Shown piece after piece: positions 35,951-48,197 of a DNA stretch of 64,000 nt (positions are counted from its first letter, which is position 1; each line of letters starts with the position of its first letter). A program made the position numbers and the translations under genes. The notes below the pieces were generated by a model. It did not search any database and was not told where the DNA came from. It worked only from the letters and a program-made list of their open reading frames with translations. The stretch is from Pomacea canaliculata (taxonomy: Eukaryota > Mollusca > Gastropoda > Architaenioglossa > Ampullariidae). The stretch covers positions 7,025,416 to 7,089,415 of the forward strand of contig NC_037596.1 of assembly GCF_003073045.1 (NCBI RefSeq), written 5' to 3'.

Positions 35951-37853
35951 GAGCAGGACTTTCTGCGCATGCGTGACACTACGTAACAGCATCTTCGTAC
36001 ATTGTTTCCGGGGATGCAGAGAGCGGGTTAGGCATCAGAATAAAATATGGTAGTCCGGCCATCTGTGTGGCAGTGTAGCTGCTGGTTTGCCTTGTGTTTC
36101 CATTTTCTCCTTACCTGGTCTGCCATAGTTGAGCGTTGCGACGAACAAACGCATTAATTTTTTTTTTTATTCTGGAGTACGGGCATGGCTATTCAGAAGG
36201 TGGCTTAAATGAAACTTGCATCGATATAGAAAAAAAGAAAATATATATATATAAGTGCAAAGGCAGAAGTTGCATTTTTATTAGATATCACCCTCTTACT
36301 CTCGCAATTACATACGCATGCATCCACGAACACCTACACACACATCGCCTACTCAAACTACACACAAGGCAGAGAGGACCTCACACCACTGAATATTGAC
36401 CATCTGTAGCCCCGTCTGACAAGTGGGGGATGAGGGAACTGTCTAGGTGGCCCAGGTGACAATAATATTATGCTTTGTGTCTCTCAGCTGTGGACGATGT
36501 TCACACCTGTCACCTGGCGGCGGCGTCATCAAAGGCCACTGTTCTTGCTCCGCAGGACTGACTGTCCGGCATGGTGCTCTCTAGCAGCTTCTATACTGCT
36601 TGTATTTCAAGGTCTTTTTATTTATTCATGATTGTGGATAAATTAGTCGTAAAATTTAATTATTGGAGATTTTAATGTCACAATGAGTATCAGATGACAA
36701 AAATACCTTCGCCTTATACTACTGTCATGTGTGATCATTCTATGATTTGCTGTTCCATCCTGTTTGTACTGGGGGAGGCTTCCACTGACAAATAAAGATG
36801 GCTACAAATATTAAACGGCTATTTAATTTTCGGTGTACAATAGACATCCTGAAACAATAATACACAAAATCTAAATCATTATATTGGGGTGTCCTCTTGT
36901 GTAGGCGTCGGGGTGCCATGGAGCTGAGTATGTGGAGTTATCTTTTAAGAACTTTTTGAAGGTCTAAAGCAAGCCCAACATACACTGAGATTGCTACACA
37001 TTAAACAAACAAAAAAACTTGTTTCTATCAGTTTCCTTTAAAATCAAACGGTCAAAATCATTTTCAGTTCTGTCTAAGTGTTTTGTGTTTAATAGTTGAA
37101 ACCGAGGTGTATTGAAACACACACACACTAATGCGATGCATCTATGACTAGAAACATTTTGGTTCTCTCCTCTCTCTCTTGTTTAACTCATGATTTGTGT
37201 TCTCCATCTTCAGCTGCAGCCTGTAGACATCTACACCGCGGCCTGAGTCAACCTTAATGACCGGGTCAGCTGTGCGTGATTAGTCCTCCAAATTAAGCAT
37301 TTATCACCCCAGCTTTTCAGTGCACACACACACACACACCGACTATTGACTGTTGGACAGTTCGAAGACAACACTATATTTACCGTTTGACTTGTACAAA
37401 TGGATGTGTGTGCTTTCATCGTTGATGAAGCCGCTTTTGTGGCAAGTTTTTGTTTGTTTATGAAGTGATCACTTTTCTTTTAAGTGGTAGAAATGATTAA
37501 TTGCAGAATATTTGTATTCATTGCCTTCAAGGTGCATGTGTAGGAGGATACCGAGAGGAAAGGAGAGAGCGAGTGAAAGGTTGACCTTGTAATGAGAAGT
37601 GACTGCAAAATAAACAAAAAACAAACAAGATTCTGATTCTTACTTGAGTGTCTGTTATTTTATTTATTATATGTAGGGTTATTTATTATCAAAATTAGTT
37701 CGTAGTATTTATTGGGATATTGTATCCCTTTGTCTTTGTGTAGGAAAGTATATATGTTCCTTTAAATAGAAAAAGTGAAGTAACGCTTCTTTTTGTTTTG
37801 CTTGCTTTTTTTGTCACATCCAGGTCCTGCACTTTTCTTCCCCGCGGTGACAG
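35951..37853. other. Mosaic of segmental duplications, no intact gene
   Basis: 35950-36110 matches the region upstream of gene 5 (40975-41130). 36360-36920 matches 42360-42960, in the same order. 36990-37560 matches the EF-hand upstream blocks (50040-50820 and 54390-55200), including the (CA)n tract and the gactattgactgttggac segment. It ends just before the downstream region of gene 5. I see no coding exon. A minus-strand AATAAA for gene 5 lies near 37658. Confidence 0.7.
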
Positions 37854-40847
37854 CTACATATGCGTTATCAGGGACACAATAATGACCACTCCCAGCAGCC
37901 ACAGCGAGATGTTAACACCTGAAGCTCCGCCTGCAACAGAATCACCACATTTTTTTTTAAAAAAAAGGCCTACCTCAGGGACAAAGATCAATCGTTACAC
38001 TTGTAGCTTATAGTTGTACTTTTCCCTGTCCCAGACTACAACTGTCAAAAATCCGCATGGACGTCACAACGGATTCCAATTTCGTGTTGAGAGGTCGTAG
38101 GCATGAAGAAGCCAGATTATCCCAGGGTTGTTTAAAGAGTAATTTAGTTTCCTGTATTTGAAAACAGCTTTAACAGAAGGTTTGAATATGAGAATAGGAG
38201 GTCGGTTTCCAGTCTAGAGGTTCGTTTTGTGTATCGTCAACATCTACCTCTACAGACGACTACTAGAGCCTTGAGTGCAAAGGAAATCAGACATACAGAT
38301 GTACTGATATGTAGACGCTTATTTATCATTAGGATAGTTAATATTTACTTCGTAGCTACAGCATGCTTGATAAGGATTATAAAGCTTCAACTAAAGACAA
38401 AGAATAATAAAAACCTTCGACAAACAAAAAAAAATTATAGAAGAAATTTAATAAAGAAATTAATGTATAAAGGTGAAAGCGATAAATATACTAAAATTTC
38501 CCCGCACAAAAGATAGAGAGTGTGTGTGTTTGATTGACAGAGAAAGAGAGGAAGAGAGAAATACACAGCTCTTACCAACGTCAATTGCTGGAGCGTTGGG
38601 GCACGATTGTTTAAAGTCGTTCACTTTACAAGGAATAACTGTAATAAGAACAAGGTGTTTGTCAATGATTCAGTGCCAAAAAGCAATTCATTCACTTTCG
38701 TTCTTATCAGCATTCTCAATAATATCTACATGCTTTATCTGCAGATAAAATATACAAATCTTAAATACTAAGGATCTCAGTAATATTGTATTTATCTCTC
38801 AATCTATCATTAGTTAGTGGGTATTCTTAATAGTTATACATGAATCTTTACACATACATGTACGATACTTTTCGGGGGAGAACTTACATACATAAGTGTA
38901 TGTGTGTTTTCATTCGATCATCATAATCTTTTTTTTAGTACAATTGAGATTTATAACCATACACAAATGTTGGTCGATCTGTTCCACAGCGTGTGGTCGA
39001 CATGATGTTCTGGATACGTCTAGCTGGTTGGTACAGTTCACAATGGAGGCGAAATCCCTGGAGTACAAGTGAACAATAAATTATTGTTAAAGCCTAGATT
39101 ATTTTTTTTCTTTTTGTATCTGCTCTTGGCACAGTTGGTAGATATTTCACCTAGACCAACATGGCAGAGCTCAGAAGAATAGAGAAGTCAGAGTACGAAA
39201 CAGCGTGATCTTTGACATTTTTAAGCATTTTATTTTTTCTATTAGCTGGTAGCATGCACTACATTATTATGTCGATAACTTTAAAAAAATAAATGTTGTC
39301 TTCTCTTTGATCGTGTGTGATGCTTGTGAGAGTGTGTGTATGTGTGTCATTTGAACTGAGAAAGAGGAGATTGTATTGGTGTTTAATGTATATATATATT
39401 AAGGTATAAAGAATAAAAAGTCTGTGTAACTCACTTGCACACGTCTGCAGATACACGTATAATAGTATTGTTGCATGAGCCTCCAGTTCCAAAAGTCTTG
39501 TTGAACTTGTCATTGTAAGGAGTAATACATTTAAACAATGTATTTAATTCTGGGTCGGTACATTGTGCCTGTGTCCCTGTTACTAAAATTAGAAAATAAG
39601 CAGCTGAATTATTGTGTGCATACATGTCACAAACATTATTTTAACACCTAACTTTGTCTCTTAACTAGTCAATTTTTCGACTTGATAAAGGAACATAATA
39701 GTTAAATGGTCTAGAGGGGATTTCTCTTTCAAATAGTTTAAAGTTCAGTACAAGAAACAATTTCCCGGATATGGGCGAGTACTTCCTTTCGTCTCAACAT
39801 CAAAGTATACACAGTTCACCATTAACAGGTCAGGAACACAGGTCAGCCATTGTACAGTTTGTCGTGGAGTTGACAGCTCGGAATGGTTGGGTTCATATTA
39901 GGTATGGCAATTAGACATTTCTATAGATAAATGTGACCTCACAGAATTGAATCTTTTCTGTAAAAGGCATTAAAGGTTTATTCTATTTTTTTTTTACTTT
40001 ATTTTATTTATTTATTTATTTTTCAAACTAATAGAGTTGCTGTGATTTTTACATGGTTCAGGGAAAATTAATTTACTATTTATTTCAAACACACCATAAA
40101 CTTCTTATTACATTTGTGTGAGCGCGTTACTTGTCAAGTCTGTGCTCTCTCCTTGGATTTTAAATGCTTTTAATTCATCCTTTCTTCTAACACAAATCCT
40201 TGATAACCACAACATACAAAAAATCTCAAAGCCTTAAAATTAAAGAAAACTACAGGCCATTTACAAAGGTGAAGATATTGCCGCAAATCAGTACAAATTA
40301 ATCAAATCACGTGCACACTCTCAGTGAAGTGATGGCAGGTAATGATTAAGTATATTTTCCCCATTTCTAGGCTCTCTCCCTTTGAAAACAATCTTTGTTC
40401 CTCATTTAACAGTTGTGGTTCTCGTTAAAAATGTAATACTATCCATATGAGGATGGCGTGGACAAAGAAAAAAGAACAAAAACAACAAGAAAGGAGTTAA
40501 GAGAAAGAAATGGAATATAAAGAAAAGAAGAAAAACACCAAACAAACAAAAAATAAGAGAAGGTTGAACACAAAACGAGACAATAATGAGAAAAAGACAT
40601 ATCTGAGAGCTACAATATCACAAAGGAAGATTGGCAAGAAGTAAGACAGCAAAACAGGAAAGATTAGTAAGAATGGCCGAACAGGAGAAAGTCGACAGTC
40701 AGAAGAAACAGCAGACAGGGAGAACAGCAGACAAACTTGGAGAACAGAAAACAAAAATTCCTCTCCAACACCAAATCAAAGCAATGAAGACTTACCGGCG
40801 ACAATCAGGACCAGGATGACCGGCACCAGACCGCACGACCCACTCAT
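37854..40847 (-). CDS. Gene 5: GPI-anchored-type protein with one 8-cysteine module
   Basis: Minus-strand exons in transcript order: 40847-40796 (signal peptide MSGSCGLVPVILVLIVAG), 39582-39435, 39057-38963, 38638-38576, and last exon 37930-37854. The total is 144 codons in one frame. This is the minimal form of the family: signal, one module, GPI-like tail (LLGVVIIVSLITHM). Exon A is 148 nt because two residues are inserted between the third and fourth cysteines (CNNTIIRVSADVC). The exon B donor is shifted by one base relative to its paralogs (cattt-g-t/gtatgg), keeping phase 1. The first intron is longest and lacks the LINE found in gene 4. The upstream region differs from that of genes 3 and 4. 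Confidence 0.86.
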
Positions 40848-43105
40848 GACAGTTGATGTCAGGTTTGCTACAGAGGAGTGAGACAAGCTGATGTCAGATG
40901 CTTGTGTGATGAAGTCTCTGAGGCGATAAAGGACTCACTGTGGGAAGGATAACGAGGTCTCTGAATGAAGATACTCCTTCCTGGTCAGGGCAGGACTTTC
41001 TGCGCATGCGCGATGATTGCGTAACATCATCTACGTACATTGTTTCCGGGGATACAGATAGTGGGTTAGGCCTCTGACTAAAGTTGACCATCTGTGTGTC
41101 AGTTTACCTGTTGGTTTGCTTTGTGTTTCAAGTCTCTCTCAAGTCACTTTTCTCTCTCTCTCTCTCTCTATGTGTTTTATATTTGAATCACTAGTGTTTA
41201 GTATTTTCTAGACGATCAGTTTGTTTTCCTATATTTACCCCCTTTTTTTACTCTTTCTCAACCCCTCTCTCTCTCACTCACACTGTCTGCATACTCAAAA
41301 ATACACGGAAGAAAATCCAACGATAGATAACTGTGCAAAAGCATGAAAAAAAACCCCAACTAAAACACAGAATGTGGCAGCACTTCACCTATCTGTTCTT
41401 ACGGTGAAGTGGCTGTCCTCATCAACCAGAGAGGATACCAACAACGACCACTTAGGTGAAGAAGTGAAGCCGCGCAGACCCGGATGTCTCCCCGACCACG
41501 TCCGCCTCCGAGTATCAGCAAAGTTGATTTTCTTCGGTATCAATGCTGGAAAAGTATGAAAGCTTGCGCGTCTGATTGTTTGTTTGTGTGTGTGTGGGTC
41601 CGTTGCCAGTCCACGATCATCACAGAACTGCACACCCCAATCTAGAGACGGGTACCCGTCTAAAAAGCGTGTGACTGACTCCAAGCTCTCTTATAACAGT
41701 GGTCGCTCTTGGTGTCCTGTTTACTTGAATCTTTGGCTAACAAGTCGTGAAACTAATAGCTAGCCCTCAGACTGGACTGGAGTGAGTTTTGTAGAATCAT
41801 ACAGTGTAGCTACGCACAACCATGAGATCCCTGCTCTTTCGTTATGCCTTCAATTTAATATAAAATATCTCCACTTTACATCCGCCCTGACACCTCCTTG
41901 TCACAAGTATCCGCTTTATCACTTAAGTGACAAAACCCTGTGTTTCGAGATATCCCCATAAACAATATCTCTAAAGAACGGTTAGATGTCTTGTGTTACC
42001 CTGCTCGTGGGTGGTGTACCTTATACATTGAGCAATACATGGACATTATGCTTCTACATGGTGAATGATTTTTTGATATAGACTATAGCAGAGTTTACAT
42101 TTTGAAAAATAACATTTATATATGTAGATATAATTTATTAATGCATGTTTTATAGGGCACACGTGATAGTTTGTGCACTGGAACTGATTAGCTTAAAAAT
42201 AGCGGATAACAAAGTTAATGAGGTCGGGGATAGGGGGAAGATGATAATGATGGGGGAGGAGTGTTAATCTAGATAGACTGGTCAGTTTCTGTGAGACATT
42301 GTGTGTGGATGCTTTTTTGCTAAGATCATCCTGCGAGTGTGAATATGGAGGAAATGAAAACTAGTCAGAGAGGACCACACCCCACTGAGTATTGACCATC
42401 TGTAGACCTGTCTGATATGTCTGGAGAGTGGGGGATGAGGGCAATAGGTCTTTCTGGCCGAGGAGGTTTATTTATCATGAGTCTTTTAGGTGGACTCGCT
42501 GATAAATTAGTCGTAAACTTTAATTATTGCAGACGTTAATATCACAATTAGTGACCAGATGACAAAAACACTTCAATACACACGTTAGCACTACATGTTT
42601 TTTTCTATATTTAAAATATTAAAAATTTAATCTAGTTACAAGAAACTTCACCTGGCTTAAGAATACGCATACAAAGAGACAGAGAGGGTAGAGAGAGAAG
42701 AGCAGAAGGACGATTTGCCAACTTTCTACTAATCTGTCCACGCCCAATGTCCGATGCTACTGTAATATGTAATCATTTTATGATTTGCTATTGCATCCTT
42801 TTTTCAGTGACACACAAAGATGGCTACAAACATTCAACAGCTATTATTTTATGTCTTGGTGTACACTGCACGTCCTGAAACAATAATAATTATACAGTCT
42901 CAATAATAATTTTAGGGCCCTCTACTGTGTGGCGCCGGGGATGCCATGATGCTGAGTGGATTTACACGGATGTTGACACTCTCACTGAAAAAGAATGGGT
43001 GTGTCGGAGCCTCGGATGGGCGTTAAACTCTGTTGTCGTCCATCTACATGTCAGTGGCATCACCCAAGCTCCAGCAAGCAAGACTGTGACTCCAGTATTG
43101 TTGTG
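40848..43105. other. Upstream of gene 5 and of the micro-exon gene (divergent)
   Basis: This divergent intergenic region has no exon that I can support. It contains CT, TG and GA tracts. Its parts at 40975-41130 and 42360-42960 recur at 35950-36110 and 36360-36920. Frames such as 41385-41684 lack any domain signal. Confidence 0.6.
40985..41060 (-). promoter_or_regulatory. Possible gene 5 promoter with NRF-1-like palindrome
   Basis: A ctgcgcatgcgcgat sequence, close to the NRF-1 consensus palindrome, is followed by attgcgtaac. The same block is repeated at 35955-36030 (ctgcgcatgcgtgac, then tacgtaac). Its position about 140-200 bases upstream of the gene 5 ATG and its conservation suggest a promoter element. 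Genes 3 and 4 have a CCAAT-type block instead. Confidence 0.35.
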
Positions 43106-46100
43106 ATGAAAACAGCTGGAATGAGCCACCTGGGTGGTTTGATGTTACTGGTCCTGGCCTTTACTTTCACAGGTGCAGTACTGACTGATTTTAGCTAGAA
43201 GGATATATATTTGATATTTTATTATAAACTATTTTATTGAAATTTATAAACTAAAAAACTCAAATATAAATATAATTACATATTACGGGGGAATCATACA
43301 CAACTCTATAATGTAAATACCTAAAGTACAATACAGTTGTTGTTAAAGATAAAAGTACGGAGACTAAAATAGCACCATTTGTGATGATGTAAAATTTTCA
43401 TATTTATTTCTTTCTGTACATTTTTATCTTACGTACCCACGATTCACAATTTAAACTGAACATCAAGCTAGCAATCATATTATCGTAGCAGTTGTTAAAG
43501 AATTTTTTGCAGTAATAAAAGAGACAAAATTTAATTTTTACTATACTAAGCTTTTCTGAACTTCATACCGAAAAGATGCATTTCTTTTGCTCTTCACTTT
43601 AGTTGATACAGATACACTAACAACACTTTACTACATACAACTCGTCCTATCAGCTGCTTTACATGATTGAGAGATTTTCTCTGTTATTTCTAGTTATCAT
43701 TTAAACAACAGCTTTAATTTGAGTTATGGTGGCTTTAAATTACCGACTAGTCGATCCATATGTCACTCGTCTATTCTATAATCACTGCTGGACAGGAAGT
43801 ACTAAGTGGTGAAGATGACATGACATTATCTCTCAGTCTCGCAAACTGACATCCTGAGTGTTTGTAAAGTGACCAATCAGACACTACAACTTCCTTCTTA
43901 GTTATTTTAGTTATCTCATGTTCTTATTCCTCTCTCTTTCTCTCCTACTCCCACCCATACCCACAAACCAACTCCCCGTCCACACACACCCACACAAGTA
44001 CCGGGAAAGATAATGTTGCTATGTATTATTATGCATGTTTATTTATCACTTTCTGTTTTGTTGTACAGGGGAGAATATTCTGACTCTGGATTATTCTTCT
44101 GGTAAGGGTGACTTCTGATAAATCACAAACGCACGACTTCAGCATGTTGATAATTGGAGAAAACAAACACAAACATGAAGCATTTTAATTATTTTTTTTG
44201 TAAGATCTTTTCACTGAAGAGGTGCAATAAATAACAAAATATAATAGGATATAGTTTGCCTGCTCAAAAAGATATCTCTATTGATTTCAGTGTACTATAT
44301 ATTAAGTTTGTAAATAATGCAGTAAGCATGTCTACTCTTTTTAGTTGTATTTTGTGCTTGTAGTTTTCTATTTCACGCTCTTTTTCTTTCATTCATAAAT
44401 TCATTGTATTTGATTCTTCCTTTTATTTATTCATTTATTCATTCTTTCATTGTTTTTGTTGTTCATTCGTTCTTTTTGTTTTCATTCATTTGTTCATTGC
44501 TTCTCTCTTTCATGTTCTTTATTCTTTTATTCTTTCTTTCATTTTCCTTCCTTTAATTCATTGATTCTTTCTCTCTTTTCTTTCTTTTATTCTTTATTTT
44601 TATATTTTTTCTTTTTTTCTTTTTTAATTTTTTTCTTTCTTTCATTTTTTAATTTTTTCTTTCGTTCATTCTCTTTCTAATTCTTTCTTTTTCTCTTTTG
44701 TGCTTCTCCTCTAATATTTTTTACACACTCATTCACTTCTGCTGCGGCACCGTTGCTTCATAGGCATTTTATGTTTGATTCTTGCAGGAGATTTTCTGGA
44801 GATGGAATCTGGTAAGTGTGGCTAAAAAAAAAGGATAAGACTGCAAATTTTCACAGTTGCTTACCTTAGAAAACAAAGCCATAAGAAAACCTCAGAATGA
44901 ATCATAAATACACAAAATCTAAAAAGAAAATCCTGGTACAGCCAACGCTATAAAATTCTCGTAGTATATAGGGTTACTCAAAGTATGTTAATACCTTAAT
45001 GTACATATATAATTCATTAATATTAACATAATTTTGACTATGATCTAACTATTTCTTTATTATAAATTCTTCACACATGTAGCTACAAAATATAGGAAAG
45101 AAATACGTTTCAATTTGTTCCAACATGATTACCAATGATAGAAAAGTGTCTTCTTCGTTAAATAGATTGTTGTATATACTTGTATATACTTGGTACTCAT
45201 GTTGACACATTACACGCAGCACGCGTTTGACACCAGAACAACACAAAATCCATTCACATCCTTTAAATTCACTTACATTAATTTTTACATGATGACATCG
45301 AACTTTACCACAAACATGACAAGAAATCAACCCGCATGGAACTTCTCATTATCCAGCATTATCGTAACAATAAAACAAAAACAAATCCTTCTAGATAGCC
45401 AATAACATAATGGATAGATTATGTAAAGCAATAGTAAATACATAGAAAATCATAATTTAAAACCTGAAAATATATATAGAGAGAGAGACGCATAGAAGTA
45501 TGTAATATAGCTAATAACTATGCAAAGAAACTGTCTACTTACTTCGTATTACTTCATCTTGCCCCTTTTTATCTTTTTCTTTTTCTTTTATTAACTCGTT
45601 GTCGCTCAATATCTATGTCTTTACATTCTCTCCCGTCCAACTACAGCTTTTTTTATTTGAATGCAACTTTTGCTCACCTTTTCAGGTGATATTTCGATGA
45701 CGGAATATGCATCTGGTAAGACAAAACTTTTATAAATAATAGAAGGTTGAAGTTCACAAATTCTTCATGTCGAAAAAAAATGTAATAACCTCCTCACATA
45801 TGCACAAAAGTTTGAAAAGGGTAAAATGTTAAACTTAATTTACAATTGTCTTCCGACTTTATATGTTTCTTTCTTTCTTTTCACGCTTTGGTTTTTCTTT
45901 TCTCGCCTATAAAACCTTTTGATAAGACACACATCCACACACCACATACCACGTTCCATAAGTGAATTTTCCTTTATTCATTCTCTTTCTAATTCTTTCT
46001 TTACCTCATTCGTGCTTCTCATCTCCCTCTAATATTTTTTTATATACATTCAAAAGCATTTACTAAGACACATGCACATACAAACCCCATAAACACCACT

Positions 46101-46771
46101 TTCTGTATTTCTCTCACACACTCATTGACTTCTGCTGATGCCCCCATTGCTTCTTAAGCATTTTATGTTTTATTTTTGCAGGAGATTTTCTGGAGATGGA
46201 ATCTGGTAAGTGTGGTTAATTAAGGATAGGATTGCAAACAGCTGCTTACCTTAGAAAACAAAGTCAGAAGAAAACCTTAGAATGAAGCATAAATACATTT
46301 TTAATTTACTTACATTAAGTTGTACATTATGACATCGAACTTTACCACAAACATGACAAGAAATCAACCACCCAGGGAACTTCTCACTACCCAGCATTAT
46401 CATAACAATAAAACAAAAACAAATGCTTCTAGATAGGCAATAACATAATCGCGTGGATGGATTATGTAAAGCAATAGTAAATACATAAAAAAACCATAAT
46501 TTTAAACCTGAAAAAATATATATATAGAGAGAGAGACGCATAGAGGTATGTAATATAGTTAATGACTATTCATGCAATGAAACTGTCTACCTACTTTGTC
46601 TTTTTAGCTTAAATCATGCACCTTTTCTTCTTTTCTATTTTTTTAAATTCTTTCTCGTTCACTCTCTCTCTCTCTCTTTACTTTTTCTCCCGTCCAACTA
46701 CAGCTTTTTTGTTTGATTACAACTTTTGCTCACTTTTTCAGGTGGTTTTACGATGACGGAATGTGCATCTG
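43106..46771 (+). CDS. Micro-exon gene 1 (secreted, partial)
   Basis: Signal exon 43106-43172 (67 nt, with core GGLMLLVLAFTFTG) is followed by five very small exons, 44069-44101, 44788-44811, 45686-45715, 46182-46205 and 46742-46771 (33, 24, 30, 24 and 30 nt). Each sits between a clean acceptor (pyrimidine tract plus cag) and gtaag, and each is phase 1 in and phase 1 out. They encode GENILTLDYSSG, GDFLEMESG, GDISMTEYASG, GDFLEMESG and GGFTMTECASG, variants of one acidic unit. Any subset can be spliced without a frame change. I could not find a sure last exon; 48100-48173 is a candidate. Function unknown. The linker exons of the 8-Cys genes (GDSVQTTKPG in gene 1, GDAVETTVSSAEG in gene 2) look like the same kind of unit. 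Confidence 0.65.
44700..46771 (+). repeat. Tandem duplication of a two-micro-exon unit
   Basis: The segment 44720-45740, with micro-exons 44788 and 45686, is repeated at about 46110-46790, with micro-exons 46182 and 46742. Exon-flanking introns align closely (cattttatgttt...tgcaggag) and the intronic piece near 45270-45540 matches 46300-46570. Internal deletions shorten the second copy. Confidence 0.8.
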
Positions 46772-48099
46772 GTAAGACAAAATTTGTTATAAATAATAGA
46801 AGATTGAGTTTCACACATCCACATACCACACACCACATTCCATAAATACACGCACAGACACTTAGCACTTTTTTCCATTTTTCTCAGTCATTATAGTCAT
46901 AATGATGATTCAAAACATGAAAATAACTAGAATTAAGGACGAAAATCCCGACCAACCTTTGAACATGCGGAAATTGGACTAGTAACATGTCTTAGCACCT
47001 TTCTTTCTTTCCTTCCAAAAGCCCGCAACTAACATTGTTTATAGCATGTTCCATAAAGTCTTCATGTTTTTCCACAAAACAGTGAAAAGGGTTGAAGAAA
47101 GAGATAATAAAGACCAATGTCTGGGATCCGGTCCCTGCAAACCGGGGTAAAGCAAACCCTGGCAAGCGGTCAGGACCGGACAATGGTGTCATAACTTGTG
47201 TTTTGTAACCGCCATGATACGATGCTGATGGGCAGACAGTCCATCAGCAAACACCTGTCCTCCGGTCAGTGGCCGGACTAAGGTTCAAACCTTGTGTACC
47301 TGCATCTCTATGCTACGGATGCTGATGGACAGAAAGTCTGTCAGCACAGCTCAGGCATAGACAGATGCAAGTACAATGACATGTAAAAATATTTCAGCTA
47401 TGACAACAGAAAATGTCACACACCATGAAACAGAAATGAGCAAAGATTTTGAAGAGCTGTTTTGGGGTATTTTTATTTATTAATATTTTCTATTTATAAT
47501 ATGGATGACAGCAAAACAAAAACTCTAAAGGAATCTATATACACATGTAGTTGATGGCTATGCAAGTTCTTGAGGGTAAAAATATATTTTCAAAACACAC
47601 ACACAAATAAGGAATTAAAAGAGGTACATACCCATTGTTATCTCCATCAACATATTCAATGTGTGTGCGTGCAAACTGTATTCAAATTATCTTGGCTTAC
47701 ATTAAACCGTGTATGTTGCTGCTACTCGGATTATGAAACAGAACAGAATTTTTTTTCAAAGTTTGAAATTTTATATACCATTGTCTACATTGACTTCCTT
47801 TGTGAATGTGGACCTGTCTACTACTTTTTTTAATAGTACGGATTTTGAATCCCTAGAAAGTTTCTGCTGTATTTGGTTTTATTTGAGTATGTTGTCATGT
47901 GTGTCACGTGTTGTGGGTACCAAACTCAACCGTCATGGCTGTGAGGCATCAAAGGATGTTACATAGTTTGGTATTTAAGCTAGTGTGAAAGTGATTATAA
48001 TTACAACGATAGGCGTGAAACATGTGTGAAAGGAAGATAATTATAGCATGCTTAAGATTTTTTCTGTTTGCTGTGCATTATGGGTAGAAGGTTTTGCAG
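46772..48099. other. No gene; contains hairpin-bearing repeat near 47.1-47.4 kb
   Basis: No exon is supported. The GC-richer block at 47110-47395 differs from its AT-rich surroundings. It has two related hairpins: gctgatgg...ccatcagc at about 47222-47248, and gctgatggacaga...tctgtcagc at about 47319-47345. Both follow a 'tacg(g)atgctgatgg' phrase. It is probably an inserted dispersed repeat of unknown class. Confidence 0.4.
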
Positions 48100-48173
48100 G
48101 TAGAGGCGTCCTGCGTGCAAATTTCATTTGTCCTGGACTAATTATTCATTTAACTGAGCGATCCATATCTTGA
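48100..48173 (+). other. Candidate last exon of micro-exon gene 1
   Basis: Following ggttttgcag, the phase-1 frame reads GRGVLRANFICPGLIIHL and reaches TGA at 48171-48173. It is phase-compatible with the micro-exons, but the pyrimidine tract is poor and no paralogous exon was found after the 58140 copy. Confidence 0.2.
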
Positions 48174-48197
48174 CCTGGAACAATTTTTCTACGTGTC

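Noticed and set aside
40497-40754. Minus-strand hydrophobic 85-codon frame
   Set aside because: A-rich/T-rich intron 1 sequence of gene 5; no splice or domain support.
44450-44680. Phe/Ser-rich frame
   Set aside because: Low-complexity (TTCT/TTCA)n tract inside a micro-exon gene intron.
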